Of a DNA stretch of 50,175 nucleotides, positions 9,804 through 16,983 are shown piece after piece. The stretch spans positions 1 through 50,175 of the forward strand of contig JAWKSZ010000062.1 of NCBI GenBank assembly GCA_041402045.1, read 5' to 3'. Below the pieces are notes generated by a model. It was not told the origin of the DNA. It was given only the letters and a program-made list of their open reading frames with translations, and made no database searches. The position numbers and the translations under genes were made by a program. Each line of letters starts with the position of its first letter. Position 1 is the stretch's first letter. The DNA comes from JAGQRJ01 sp041402045 (GTDB lineage Bacteria; Planctomycetota; J058).

Positions 9804-10802
9804 GTGGAACGCTATCGACAGCAGGTGCGCGCCCTGGGCGGCGAAGAGGCCCAGGCCCGGGTCCGCGCGGCGCGCGTGGCCTTGGTCGGCGTAGGCGCGA
9901 CGGGCAGCGCGATCGCCCAGGTCCTGGTCCGGGCCGGCGTCGGTCGCCTGCGCCTGATCGATCGCGATCTCCCGGAGCTCTCGAACCTGCAGCGGCAGGT
10001 GCTCTACGACGAGGCCGACGTGGCGGCGGGGCTGCCCAAGGCCGTGGCCGCCGCCGAGCGCCTGCGCGGGATCAACGGCGACGTCGAGCTCGAGGTCGAG
10101 GTCGGGGACCTCGTCCCCGCGAACGCGCGCGCGCTGTTGGGCGGGGTGGACCTGGTCCTCGACGGCACCGACAACTTCCTCACCCGGCTCCTGATCAACG
10201 ACGCCTGCCCGAGCAGGGGATCCCCCGTCTACGTGGGGGTCGTGGGCCTGAGGTGCACAGCTTCCCGGTCCTGCCCGGGGAGCCGCCCTGCTTCCGCTGT
10301 TACCTGGACGCGCCCCGCCGGACGCCGGCGACTCGCGACACCGCCGGGGTCCTGGGCCTGGCGGTGCTGGTCGCGGCGGGCTCGCCGCGAGCGAGGGGCT
10401 CAAGCTCCTCGCGGGCGCGAGCCCCGCGCGCGGGGCCTGTTCGTGCTCGACACGTGTGGCACCGCGAGGGCGCACCGCGCCGAGCTCCCTGGGGACCCTG
10501 ACTGCCCCGCCTGCGCCGGGCGCTACGACTACCTGAGCGGGCAGGGTCAGGCGGAGACCGCGCTCTGCGGGCGCGACGCGATCCTCTTGCGCGCGTCGGC
10601 GCCGGTGGGCGACCTCGAGGTCCTCGCCCGGCGCCTCGAGCCGACGGTGCGCTTCACCGCGCGCAACCGCTTCCTGCTGCGGTTCGAGGTCCCGGAGCCG
10701 GACCGCGCGCTGACCGTGTTCGCCGACGGCCGCGCGATCGTGCACGGAACCCAGGACCCGGCCCAGGCGCGCTCGCTCTACGCGCGCTACGTGGGCGGCT
10801 GA
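9804..10802 (+). CDS. ThiF/MoeB/HesA-family E1-like adenylyltransferase (frameshifted middle)
   Basis: Family members adenylate the C-terminal Gly of ubiquitin-like sulfur carriers for thiamin, molybdopterin or related synthesis. Residues 1-150 show VGVGATGSAIAQ (ATP-binding loop), the acidic LIDRD and the NLQRQ arginine finger. The C-terminal part has DCPACAGRYDYLSG, LCGRDA and a TVFADGRAIVHGT segment common in this family. Between about 10245 and 10440 the frame wanders through all three phases; the PCFRC zinc-ligand pair and a LAASEGLKLLAG-like stretch are readable only in other frames. The outer frame is continuous, so the ORF stays open, but its middle as written is wrong or broken. Start GTG 9804. 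No carrier-protein gene lies nearby, so the pathway is open. Confidence 0.8.
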   Translation: MERYRQQVRALGGEEAQARVRAARVALVGVGATGSAIAQVLVRAGVGRLRLIDRDLPELSNLQRQVLYDEADVAAGLPKAVAAAERLRGINGDVELEVEVGDLVPANARALLGGVDLVLDGTDNFLTRLLINDACPSRGSPVYVGVVGLRCTASRSCPGSRPASAVTWTRPAGRRRLATPPGSWAWRCWSRRARRERGAQAPRGREPRARGLFVLDTCGTARAHRAELPGDPDCPACAGRYDYLSGQGQAETALCGRDAILLRASAPVGDLEVLARRLEPTVRFTARNRFLLRFEVPEPDRALTVFADGRAIVHGTQDPAQARSLYARYVGG

Positions 10803-11012
10803 GGGCTGGCGTCGTTAGGCGTGCCGACAGGTCGCGGAAGAAGGCATTCACGCAGAGGCGCCGAGGCGCTGAGGAACGCTGCTGAGGCTCCGCTAAGGCC
10901 GCCACCGCGCACCAAGGGAGTTCGAGGCTCCGCTCGTTCGGCCACGCCTCGGGAGCGCGGCGGTTCGGGGGCGGGCGTTGGCGCGGCGGTTCGGGGGCGG
11001 GCAGATGGATTT

Positions 11013-11191
11013 CACCGCAAAGGGCGCGAAGGACGCAAAGGAACGCAAAGGTCGGCTGAGCGTGAGGTTCGCCGAGGTTGCCAAGGAGGTTGAGAGCTCC
11101 GCGAACCGGTCGTTCTCTCCCGCAGCTTCTCTGCGACGCCTGTACCCGCTAGCCTTTGCGTCCCTTTGCGTCCTTCGTGCCCTTTGCGGTG
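11013..11191. repeat. Inverted repeat, 39-bp arms (CGCAAAGG motif), MITE-like
   Basis: The left arm (11013-11051) and right arm (11153-11191) are reverse complements at 37 of 39 positions, separated by 101 bp. Each arm consists of CGCAAAGG-type heptad/octad repeats (CACCGCAAAGGGCGCGAAGG, then GACGCAAAGG and AACGCAAAGG). I recall similar accGCAAAGg/acGCAGAGg repeats as scattered non-coding elements in several environmental bacterial phyla; I cannot check that here. No ORF lies between the arms. It may be a non-autonomous element or a structured intergenic repeat. Confidence 0.75.
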
Positions 11192-11252
11192 TAGAGCATT
11201 CACCGCTTCCGCACCATGACGGCCGGGGTTCGGGCCGAGCGCGATCGAGGAG

Positions 11253-11629
11253 GAGCAGGTCGACCGAGTCGGAGCGAGTCCCAAGATCCTATCCGGAGTG
11301 GGTCGACCCACTCGCGGGGCTCTGGGACCCGAGGAGGAGTAGGTCGACCCACTCGGAGGGGGTTCCAGGACCCGAGGAGGAGTAGGTCGACCTACTCGAG
11401 GTAACCCAGGACCTGAGGAGGAGTAGGTCGACCCACTCGGAGGGGGTTCCAGGACCCGAGGAGGAGTAGGTCGACCCACTCGGAGGGGGTTCCAGGACCC
11501 GAGGAGGAGTAGGTCGACCCACTCGGAGGGGGTTCCAGGACCCGAGGAGGAGTAGGTCGACCTACTCGGAGGGGGTTCCAGGACCCGAGGAGGAGTAGGT
11601 CGACCCACTCGGAGGGGGTTCCAGGCGTA
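11253..11629. repeat. Array of nine GGTCGACC-centred palindromes with 43-bp period
   Basis: Seven near-identical units begin at 11331, 11374, 11415, 11458, 11501, 11544 and 11587, each 43 bp except one of 41 bp. Two diverged units precede them. Each unit carries an 18-bp dyad GAGTRGGTCGACCYACTC. Dyad centres fall near 11261, 11304, 11345, 11388, 11429, 11472, 11515, 11558 and 11601, so spacings are 41 or 43 bp, about four helical turns. The dyads at 11296, 11380 and 11550 are perfect palindromes; most others have one mismatched pair. There are no unique spacers, so this is not CRISPR. A regular protein-binding array is the natural inference. Confidence 0.9.
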
Positions 11630-11737
11630 CGCGCGTGGAGGGCATTCGCCGGCAACGACTCGAATGGCAGCGCTCCGCCTGTCGCCCACGCACGAGCGTG
11701 TCCCTCCCCTCCGATAGGCGGAGGGACGTGCGCTACC

Positions 11738-11846
11738 GGGAGCAGCAAGCTGCTCCCCTACCCGTCGCGCGTATGCCAGACGCCTGGCGTACGCCCGGGA
11801 CTACCCGTCGCGCGTATGCCAGACGCCTGGCGTACGCCCGGGACGT
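11738..11846. repeat. Hairpin plus second 43-bp tandem duplication
   Basis: GGGAGCAGC-AA-GCTGCTCCC (11738-11757) is a perfect 9-bp hairpin. Directly after it a 43-bp unit beginning CCCGTCGCGCGTATGCCAGA is present twice (11761 and 11804). Each copy contains the dyad GTATGCCAG-ACGC-CTGGCGTAC with one G.T pair. The period equals that of the upstream array although the sequence differs. No gene is seen. Confidence 0.75.
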
Positions 11847-11921
11847 TCCATGCCGGGGGCGTGTGACGTCGTGGGCTAAGGTCCTAATCTCGAACACGTT
11901 GCGGCGCTCCCCACACGAAAG

Positions 11922-11947
11922 AGGGCGCTGGCTTGCGCCAGCGCCCT
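11922..11947 (-). terminator. Terminator of the prepilin gene
   Basis: A 10-bp perfect stem (AGGGCGCTGG at 11922-11931 with CCAGCGCCCT at 11938-11947) and a six-base loop, 25 bases beyond the stop of the prepilin gene. On the minus strand the stem is followed by CTCTTTCGTG, a short T-rich run. This fits a Rho-independent terminator. Confidence 0.7.
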
Positions 11948-11971
11948 GCGTGTTCCGAGAGGGAACGACCC

Positions 11972-12763
11972 TTACGGCATCTTGCCGTCGGGGTTGTAGG
12001 CGGCGCCCTCCATGGCGATGTAGCCGTCGTTCGCCGTCGCGGTGTTGCACAGGTACTGGAAGGGCTCCTGGCCGTCGCCGCGGTCGAAGCGCACGCCGAG
12101 GAACTTGGTCGCCGCGTCCACGTGGGCCACGTTCCAGCCGTCGCTGTGGTTACCCGCCGAGCCCGGGGTGCCGGTGCCCGCCGCGATATCGTCCGCGGTG
12201 CGGATCGCGCGGTCGGTGCCGAGCATGGACTGCGAGCCCGTGTTGTTGTTCATGGGCTTGCGGGTCCAGCCGTAGCTGATCTCCTGGGTCTGGTCCAGGC
12301 CCTGCGCGACACCCAGCGGGTTGACGCCGGGGGCCAGGGGGGACTGGGTCGGAGCCGGGTTCGCCAGGCCGCTGCCGCCGAAGGTCCACTGACGCTTGTC
12401 CTGGATCTGAGCAGCGCCCATGGGGTTGTAGACGTCGAACGAGCTCGGGCAGACGTAGACCTCGTTGTTGTCGATGTACCCGAAGTAGATCAGCGCGACG
12501 TAGATCCGCATCTGATCCTGCGAGGTCCAGTCGCCGTCGAGGGTGCGCAGCCCCTGCACGTGCGGGAAGAAGCGCTTGTCACCGGCGTAGGACGCCGCGG
12601 CCAGGGCCATCTGGCGAATGTTGCTCGAGCACTTGCTCTTGTTGGCCGACTCCTTGGCCTTCATGAGCGCGGGCATGAGCAGCGTGGCCAGAATGCCGAT
12701 GATCGCGATCACGACCAGCAGCTCGATCAGAGTGAAACTCCGATTCGGCCGAGAAAACTTCAT
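11972..12763 (-). CDS. Type IV-pilin-like exported protein, DUF1559 type
   Basis: 263 residues. The N-terminus MKFSRPNRS-FTLIELLVVIAI is a class III (prepilin) signal with the invariant Glu at +5 of the mature protein and a long hydrophobic helix to about residue 32. The C-terminal part has GNHSDGWNVAHVDAATKFL, resembling the H..DG C-terminal motif of DUF1559 proteins, a family vastly expanded in planctomycetes. Such pseudopilins are processed by PilD-type peptidase and assembled at the envelope. The -1 residue is Ser rather than the usual Gly. ATG 12763 has GGAGG seven bases upstream. A small hairpin (CGCGGG/CCCGCG, 12788-12803) lies in the leader. It forms its own unit with a terminator. 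Confidence 0.9.
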   Translation of the reverse strand: MKFSRPNRSFTLIELLVVIAIIGILATLLMPALMKAKESANKSKCSSNIRQMALAAASYAGDKRFFPHVQGLRTLDGDWTSQDQMRIYVALIYFGYIDNNEVYVCPSSFDVYNPMGAAQIQDKRQWTFGGSGLANPAPTQSPLAPGVNPLGVAQGLDQTQEISYGWTRKPMNNNTGSQSMLGTDRAIRTADDIAAGTGTPGSAGNHSDGWNVAHVDAATKFLGVRFDRGDGQEPFQYLCNTATANDGYIAMEGAAYNPDGKMP

Positions 12764-13165
12764 ACATACCTCCGTTGAGACGTTTCACGCGGGACTACCC
12801 GCGACTGCGCCCTGGGTTCACGAGGTTCTGGAAGGTCCACACGACAACGTACGGAGATAGATAAGACCTGGTCCCCGTGCGGTCTTCCTCGGAGGAGGCC
12901 CCAACGAGGCCTCCCACTTCCCCTCTCGACTCCCTAGTCGGTCCCAGCGCGAAGCGCCTGGGCGCAGCACCGGGACTATGGCACCCCCGGGAGGGGGGGT
13001 CAAGGTGACCCTGGCCCTGTGCTTTACATTCGGCTGGAGCCCGGCGCGGAGCCACCCCCCCTCGACGCAGGCCGCTCGGCGTGGGATGTTCCCGCGCTGG
13101 GTGGTTTGACACCCCACGCCTGGAGCCCTATCATTCTCCAGCGCGCTAAGTCGAAAGAAGGCAAC
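12764..13165. promoter_or_regulatory. Divergent promoter region with near-consensus sigma70 promoter
   Basis: A 400-bp spacer between the prepilin gene (minus) and an exported-protein gene (plus). For the plus gene TTGACA (13106-13111), 17 bp, then TATCAT (13129-13134) is a near-perfect sigma70 promoter, with expected transcription start near 13141 and the GTG at 13166. It rules out starts upstream of 13141 for that gene. On the other side a 6-bp hairpin lies in the prepilin leader (12788-12803). The stretch 12960-13060 is G/C-run rich and holds no gene. Confidence 0.7.
13106..13134 (+). promoter_or_regulatory. sigma70-type promoter TTGACA-N17-TATCAT
   Basis: Six of six matches at -35 and five of six at -10 with the ideal 17-bp spacer. 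This is the best promoter match in the window and drives the three-gene exported-protein/PQQ-lipoprotein set. The leader to the GTG is about 25 nt. Confidence 0.75.
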
Positions 13166-14152
13166 GTGAACTGCGTCCTGAAGGGGATCTCGCTCAGCGT
13201 GATCGTGGCCTTGTCCCTGGGCTCCGTCTCCGCGCAAGACGAGGAGGAGGAGGGCGGAGCGTCCCTCGAGGAGCAGGTCGACCGCGAGGTGTGCGAGCAG
13301 ATCAAGCGCTCGAACCCGCAGGTGTGGTACCTCGACTTCCAGCAGGGCAAGCTCGGCTTGCTGCAGATCAAGGACGAGACCAACACCGTCGAGCAGTACT
13401 GGTATCTGCCCTACACGATCACCAACCGCGACGAGGTCCCCCACTCCTTCTTCATCGACGTCTCGGCCTACTCGGACCGCAACCGCCATCGCCACGAGGT
13501 GGAGTCCGAGCAGGACGACTACTTCGTGATCCCGCCGCACAGCGCGTTCAACGAGAGCGAGGTCCCCTCGAGCTCGACCCGCTCGGACCGGCGCCGGCTG
13601 CGCTCCTACACCCACCGCTACCACGACCTGCACATAGACGACGTGTTCGAGGCCGTGCAGCTCGCGCTGCGTCCCTGGACCAAGGGCAAGAAGCTCTACA
13701 ACCAGAAGGACCTCAACAGCCGGCCTGCGGGCGAGGACAACCAGCTCCCCAAGGTCGACGACAAGACCACCGGCGACTCCGCGGTGATCGCGCTGCCCAC
13801 GATCCAGCCTGGCGAGACCTGGCACTGCGTGGCGGTGTTCAAGCACCTCGACGCCGAGATGGACGGGCTCAGCGTGTTCGTGAAGGGGCTGACCAACTCC
13901 AGCCTGCTGCGGCACCAGGACGCCTACGCGCCCCTCGACAAGGGCGAGCCGCACACCCGGGTCCTGACCGAGGCCGTGCTGGTGCTGACCTACAAGCGCC
14001 CCGGCAGCGAGTTCACCGCGGCGACCCAGCCGATCGAGTTCGTCGGCCGGCGCTGGATCGACCAGGAGCGCCGGATCCGCGCGGACCTCGAGGCCCCGGA
14101 CCCCGAGACCGACGAGCTGAACCCGGTGAACCGCCGGAACAAGTTCAGATAG
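13166..14152 (+). CDS. Exported protein of unknown function
   Basis: 328 residues. A Sec signal peptide (KGISLSVIVALSLGSVSA, about 6-23) is followed by an acidic DEEEEGG stretch. The rest is a soluble domain with no motif I recognise: WYLDFQQGKLGLLQIKDE, YWYLPYTITNRD, a SSSTRSDRRRLRSYTHRYHD segment and a late PGETWHCVAVFKHLD. The phrases on tolerated or unequal loads suggest an immunoglobulin-like beta fold, but that is a guess. GTG 13166 is chosen because it sits 25 bp after a strong promoter and has AGAAGG upstream. The next two genes follow closely with an ATGA overlap between them, so the three probably act together. Confidence 0.85.
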   Translation: MNCVLKGISLSVIVALSLGSVSAQDEEEEGGASLEEQVDREVCEQIKRSNPQVWYLDFQQGKLGLLQIKDETNTVEQYWYLPYTITNRDEVPHSFFIDVSAYSDRNRHRHEVESEQDDYFVIPPHSAFNESEVPSSSTRSDRRRLRSYTHRYHDLHIDDVFEAVQLALRPWTKGKKLYNQKDLNSRPAGEDNQLPKVDDKTTGDSAVIALPTIQPGETWHCVAVFKHLDAEMDGLSVFVKGLTNSSLLRHQDAYAPLDKGEPHTRVLTEAVLVLTYKRPGSEFTAATQPIEFVGRRWIDQERRIRADLEAPDPETDELNPVNRRNKFR

Positions 14153-14172
14153 TCCCTGCGCCGCGCACCCAG

Positions 14173-14484
14173 GTGGAGGCCTTCCTGGCCTCGCTCTCCG
14201 CGGAGGAGCGCCTGCTCGTGCGCGTGCGTGACGCCCTCTACGAGGGCCGCTGGGACGAGCTACGAGAAGACCTGGTGGCGAGAGCGAGCCGAGGACCGAG
14301 CATGTTCACCCTGGAGACCCGAATCGAGGACGACCTGGCGCGGATCGCGCGCCTGGAGGCCTTCGAGCGGGACCACGCGGGGCGGCTCGAGTTCCTGGAC
14401 GCCGAGCTCACCTGGCGCGACGACGACGACACACCCGGCCAGCGCGAGGCCGAACCGCGAGCACGCGAGGAGCGACTTGCATGA
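14173..14484 (+). CDS. Small coiled-coil protein
   Basis: 103 residues, charged and helical: EAFLASLSAEERLLVRVRDA at the start, then IEDDLARIARLEAFERDHAG and an acidic/Arg-rich end. There is no signal peptide, so it is cytoplasmic if expressed. The start is GTG 14173, the first start-like codon after the previous stop; no clear Shine-Dalgarno is seen. Its TGA overlaps the ATG of the PQQ-propeller gene (ATGA at 14481), which strongly suggests translational coupling and supports it being real. Function unknown. Confidence 0.7.
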   Translation: MEAFLASLSAEERLLVRVRDALYEGRWDELREDLVARASRGPSMFTLETRIEDDLARIARLEAFERDHAGRLEFLDAELTWRDDDDTPGQREAEPRAREERLA

Positions 14485-15854
14485 CCTTCCCGATCCGAGC
14501 CCTGGCCTGCGCCAGCGCCCTGACCCTCCTGGGCTGCGTGGGCGAGCACGAAGAGGCGATCCGCACCCGGCGTCCGGCCGACCCGGTCGTCGCCCAGGAC
14601 GCCCCCGCGCTCCCCGAGGAGCGGCTCAACGACTTCGGGCTCTCGGTCTACTGGACCAGCCCCCTGCGCGGCGAGATCATCACCGGGGTCTACCTCGAGG
14701 GGCAGGTCCTGCCCGCGGTCGATCGCCGCAAGCGCACCTACGGCGCCGGTAACCCCTGCCTCTACGCCTTCACCAAGTCGCAGCGGCTCTACCAGATCGA
14801 CCTCAACAGCGGCAACGTGAACTGGGTCTACGACGTGGGCCGCGAACTCTCCCACACCGAGAGCGGGCGTCCGATCACCGAGTTCGTGTTCCGCCCCAGC
14901 CGCGCCACGCGCTTCAAGACCTACGACGAGGTCTACTTCGTCGCCGAGGACCACCTCTACGCCTTGGACAAGATCAGCGGCACCGCGCTCTGGATCACCG
15001 ACCTCGACTTCGCCACCGCGAGCCCGCCCGAGGCCACCCGCAACTACGTGTTCCTGGGCAGCCACGACGACCGGATCTACGCCTTCGACAAGGAGGAGCC
15101 CGAGTTCCCGGCCTGGAGCTGGCGCACCGAGGGTGACGTGAGCAATCGCCCGGCGACCCAGCCGCGCAACCCCAACGTCTACGTGGCCTCGACCGACGGC
15201 AGCCTCTACACCTTCCCGCAGAACCAGGCCACGCCGCGCGCGCCGTTCAAGACCGAGCGCCGGATCGTGCACGACCCGGTCATGCACCAGAACAAGGTCT
15301 ACGTGCCCGCCGAGGACTTCAACCTCTACGTGGTCGACGCGATCTCGGGGCGCCTCGACGCGCGCTTCGGCGCCGAGGCCCCGATCAGCGGGGCCCCGGT
15401 GGTGGCCGCCAACTCCCCCGCCGGGATCGACTACTCGATCTACTTCCCCGCCGAGGGCAAGGGCCTCTACGCCATGCGCCGCGGGGCGCGCCCCGAGGGC
15501 GCGCGGCGCGACCCCCACGAGGTCAAGTGGAACCACCCCACCGCCACGCGCTTCCTGGCGCGGGGGCTCGAGGACGCCTACCTCATGGAGCCCACCGACG
15601 ACCTGGACACGGTCAAGATCACTCGCGTGGACGCGCTGGAGGGCAACCAGCGCGACAGCATGGAGCTCACCGGGGTCGACTACCTGGTCACCAACCCCAA
15701 CAGCCCTCGGGCCGCGTTCCCCGAGGAGAAGCTCCTGGGCGGGATCCTGGTGCTCGGCTTCCGCAACGGCTGGATCATCGCGCTCAAGGAGACCAAGACC
15801 CTCCCTGGCGGTGAGTTCGACGTGGCGCCGCGCCGGGCCGTCGCCGCCGAGTAG
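14481..15854 (+). CDS. PQQ-type beta-propeller lipoprotein
   Basis: 457 residues. The lipobox LLGC places the lipid-bearing Cys at 19. Repeated blade motifs of PQQ/BamB type follow: LYQIDLNSGNVNWVYDV, LYALDKISGTALWITDL, IYAFDKEEPEFPAWSW, LYVVDAISGRLDARF. Such propellers act as binding scaffolds in the envelope (BamB-like) and carry no catalytic PQQ by themselves. A Trp-docking pattern is present in most blades. It is the last gene of a three-gene unit starting from the promoter at 13106. The C-terminal 100 residues (after about 350) diverge from the repeat. Confidence 0.85.
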   Translation: MTFPIRALACASALTLLGCVGEHEEAIRTRRPADPVVAQDAPALPEERLNDFGLSVYWTSPLRGEIITGVYLEGQVLPAVDRRKRTYGAGNPCLYAFTKSQRLYQIDLNSGNVNWVYDVGRELSHTESGRPITEFVFRPSRATRFKTYDEVYFVAEDHLYALDKISGTALWITDLDFATASPPEATRNYVFLGSHDDRIYAFDKEEPEFPAWSWRTEGDVSNRPATQPRNPNVYVASTDGSLYTFPQNQATPRAPFKTERRIVHDPVMHQNKVYVPAEDFNLYVVDAISGRLDARFGAEAPISGAPVVAANSPAGIDYSIYFPAEGKGLYAMRRGARPEGARRDPHEVKWNHPTATRFLARGLEDAYLMEPTDDLDTVKITRVDALEGNQRDSMELTGVDYLVTNPNSPRAAFPEEKLLGGILVLGFRNGWIIALKETKTLPGGEFDVAPRRAVAAE

Positions 15855-15857
15855 CGC

Positions 15858-16825
15858 ACGACCGACTCGCCCCACGTCTCCATCCTCCCGGCCGAGGTCC
15901 TGGACCTCCTGCTCCCCGCCGTCGGCCGGGGCGGAGGCTGGTTCCTCGACGGGACCCTCGGCGCCGGCGGCCACACCCGCCTGCTCCTGGAGGCGGACCC
16001 CGCGGTGCGGGTCCTGGGCCTCGACCGGGACCCCGACGCGGTGGCCCTCGCGCGGGAGCGCCTGGCCGAGTTCGGCGAGCGGGTGCGCCTGGTCCGCCGC
16101 CTTCGCCGGGCTCCTGCGGTCGTCGCCGCCGAGGGTCGGCCTCCTGGCCGGAGGCGCATGCTCGACCTGGGGGTGAGCTCCATGCAGCTCGACCGCCCCG
16201 AGCGCGGCTTCGCCTTCCGCACGACGGCCCCCTCGACATGCGCATGGACCCGACCCGGGGCGAGACCGCGCGCGAGCTGCTGGAGCGGATCGACGAGGGC
16301 GAGCTCGCCGCGATCCTGCGTGAGCTCGGCGAAGAGCGGCACGCGCGCCGCGTGGCCCGGGCGCTCGTGGCCGCCCGCCTCGCGGCGGCCTGCCCCAGGG
16401 CCCCGCGAGCTGGCGGAGCTGATCGCCGCCGAGGTCCCCGCGCGGCAAGCCCGGCAAGCGCGACGGATCCACCCGACCCGCAGCTTCAGGCGCTGCGCCT
16501 GGCGTCCCGAACCCCGCGAGCTGGAACAGGCCGAGTCCGGCGTGCGCGGGATCCATGAGCTCCTCGCCCCGGGGGCCAACTGTGCGTGATCTCCTTCCGC
16601 TCCTCGAGGACCGGATCGCCGAAGCGCGCCTTCGAGCCGGCGAAGCGCGGCGGCGGGCTGGAGGTACTCACTGGCTGCCCTGGCGACCAGTGACGCCGGG
16701 TCGACCTGAAAACCGCGCCCACATGGCGCCAAGCTCCGCGCCGCCAAGAGCGCACCGCCGCGCCGCTGGCCTGGCAGGACACCGAGCCCGAGCAGCCTGG
16801 TATTGGGCGCTGTGCACGCTCTCGC
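15858..16825 (+). pseudogene. rsmH: rsmH, 16S rRNA m4C1402 methyltransferase, broken by many indels
   Basis: RsmH N4-methylates C1402 of 16S rRNA. The content is nearly complete but spread over three frames: HVSILPAEVLDLLLP and LDGTLGAGGHTRLLLEAD (SAM motif I), VLGLDRDPDAVALARERL, then FAGLL in another frame, LDLGVSSMQLDRPERGFAF, DMRMDPTRGETARELLERI, GEERHARRVARALVAARL, ELAELIAAEVP, IHPT, LLAPG, VISF, LEDRI, and a KRGGGLEVLTG-like end. I count at least eight to ten frame changes. The expected start is ACG at 15858 (T-D-S-P-H follows), one base from ATG, only three bases after the PQQ gene stop. Residues are conserved across shifts, so sequencing indels or very recent decay are the options. 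It lies outside a normal mraZ-rsmH-ftsL cluster. Confidence 0.8.
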
Positions 16826-16983
16826 TAGCTGAGCGGGGGTTGCGCGAGCTCCGAGCGGAGCCCTATCCGCGCGCGGGGAGCGCTCGCCTCGGCCGGGTCC
16901 TGCGCGGTCAGCTCACCCGAGACCGGCCGGGCGAAGGCGCTCCCCAGCGCCTGGCTGCTGTGGACAACCCCAGGAGGTGCACG
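16826..16983 (+). other. Short unassigned stretch between rsmH and the FKBP gene
   Basis: About 160 bp in the position where ftsL would follow rsmH in a standard dcw cluster. No hydrophobic segment or coiled coil typical of FtsL can be read in any frame. The indel-rich neighbourhood makes a small gene here impossible to judge. The AGGAGG at 16973-16978 belongs to the downstream FKBP gene. Confidence 0.4.

Larger units (their letters stand above)
10803..11971. other. Gene-free, dyad-rich repeat island
   Basis: About 1.17 kb without a supportable gene. In order it holds: a dispersed-repeat fragment (10848-10870, CGCAGAGGCGCCGAGGCGC); a 26-bp direct duplication of GCGCGGCGGTTCGGGGGCGG (10955 and 10981); an inverted repeat pair (11013-11191); an array of nine dyads spaced 41-43 bp (11253-11610); two hairpins (11700-11728 and 11738-11757); a second 43-bp tandem duplication (11761-11846); and the terminator of the prepilin gene. 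The reading frames that stay open here follow from repeat units whose length is not a multiple of three, and show no protein-like composition. Confidence 0.8.

Noticed and set aside
11331..11629. CRISPR array
   Set aside because: The repeats are contiguous 43-bp units without unique spacers and no cas genes are present.
11012..11748. Open frames through the 43-bp repeat array (repeating SEWVDLLLL and RVGRPTPP peptides)
   Set aside because: All three minus frames are open only because the 43-bp unit has no stop in any phase; no start with a Shine-Dalgarno and no protein-like composition.
12978..12995. sigma54 promoter (TGGCAC) ahead of the exported-protein gene
   Set aside because: The -24 TGGCAC is present but the -12 TTGC element is missing at the required spacing, and a sigma70 promoter nearby explains expression.
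13019..13165. An N-terminal extension of the exported protein from 13019
   Set aside because: A near-consensus promoter lies at 13106-13134 and the signal peptide begins at the GTG at 13166, so the extension would be upstream of the transcript.
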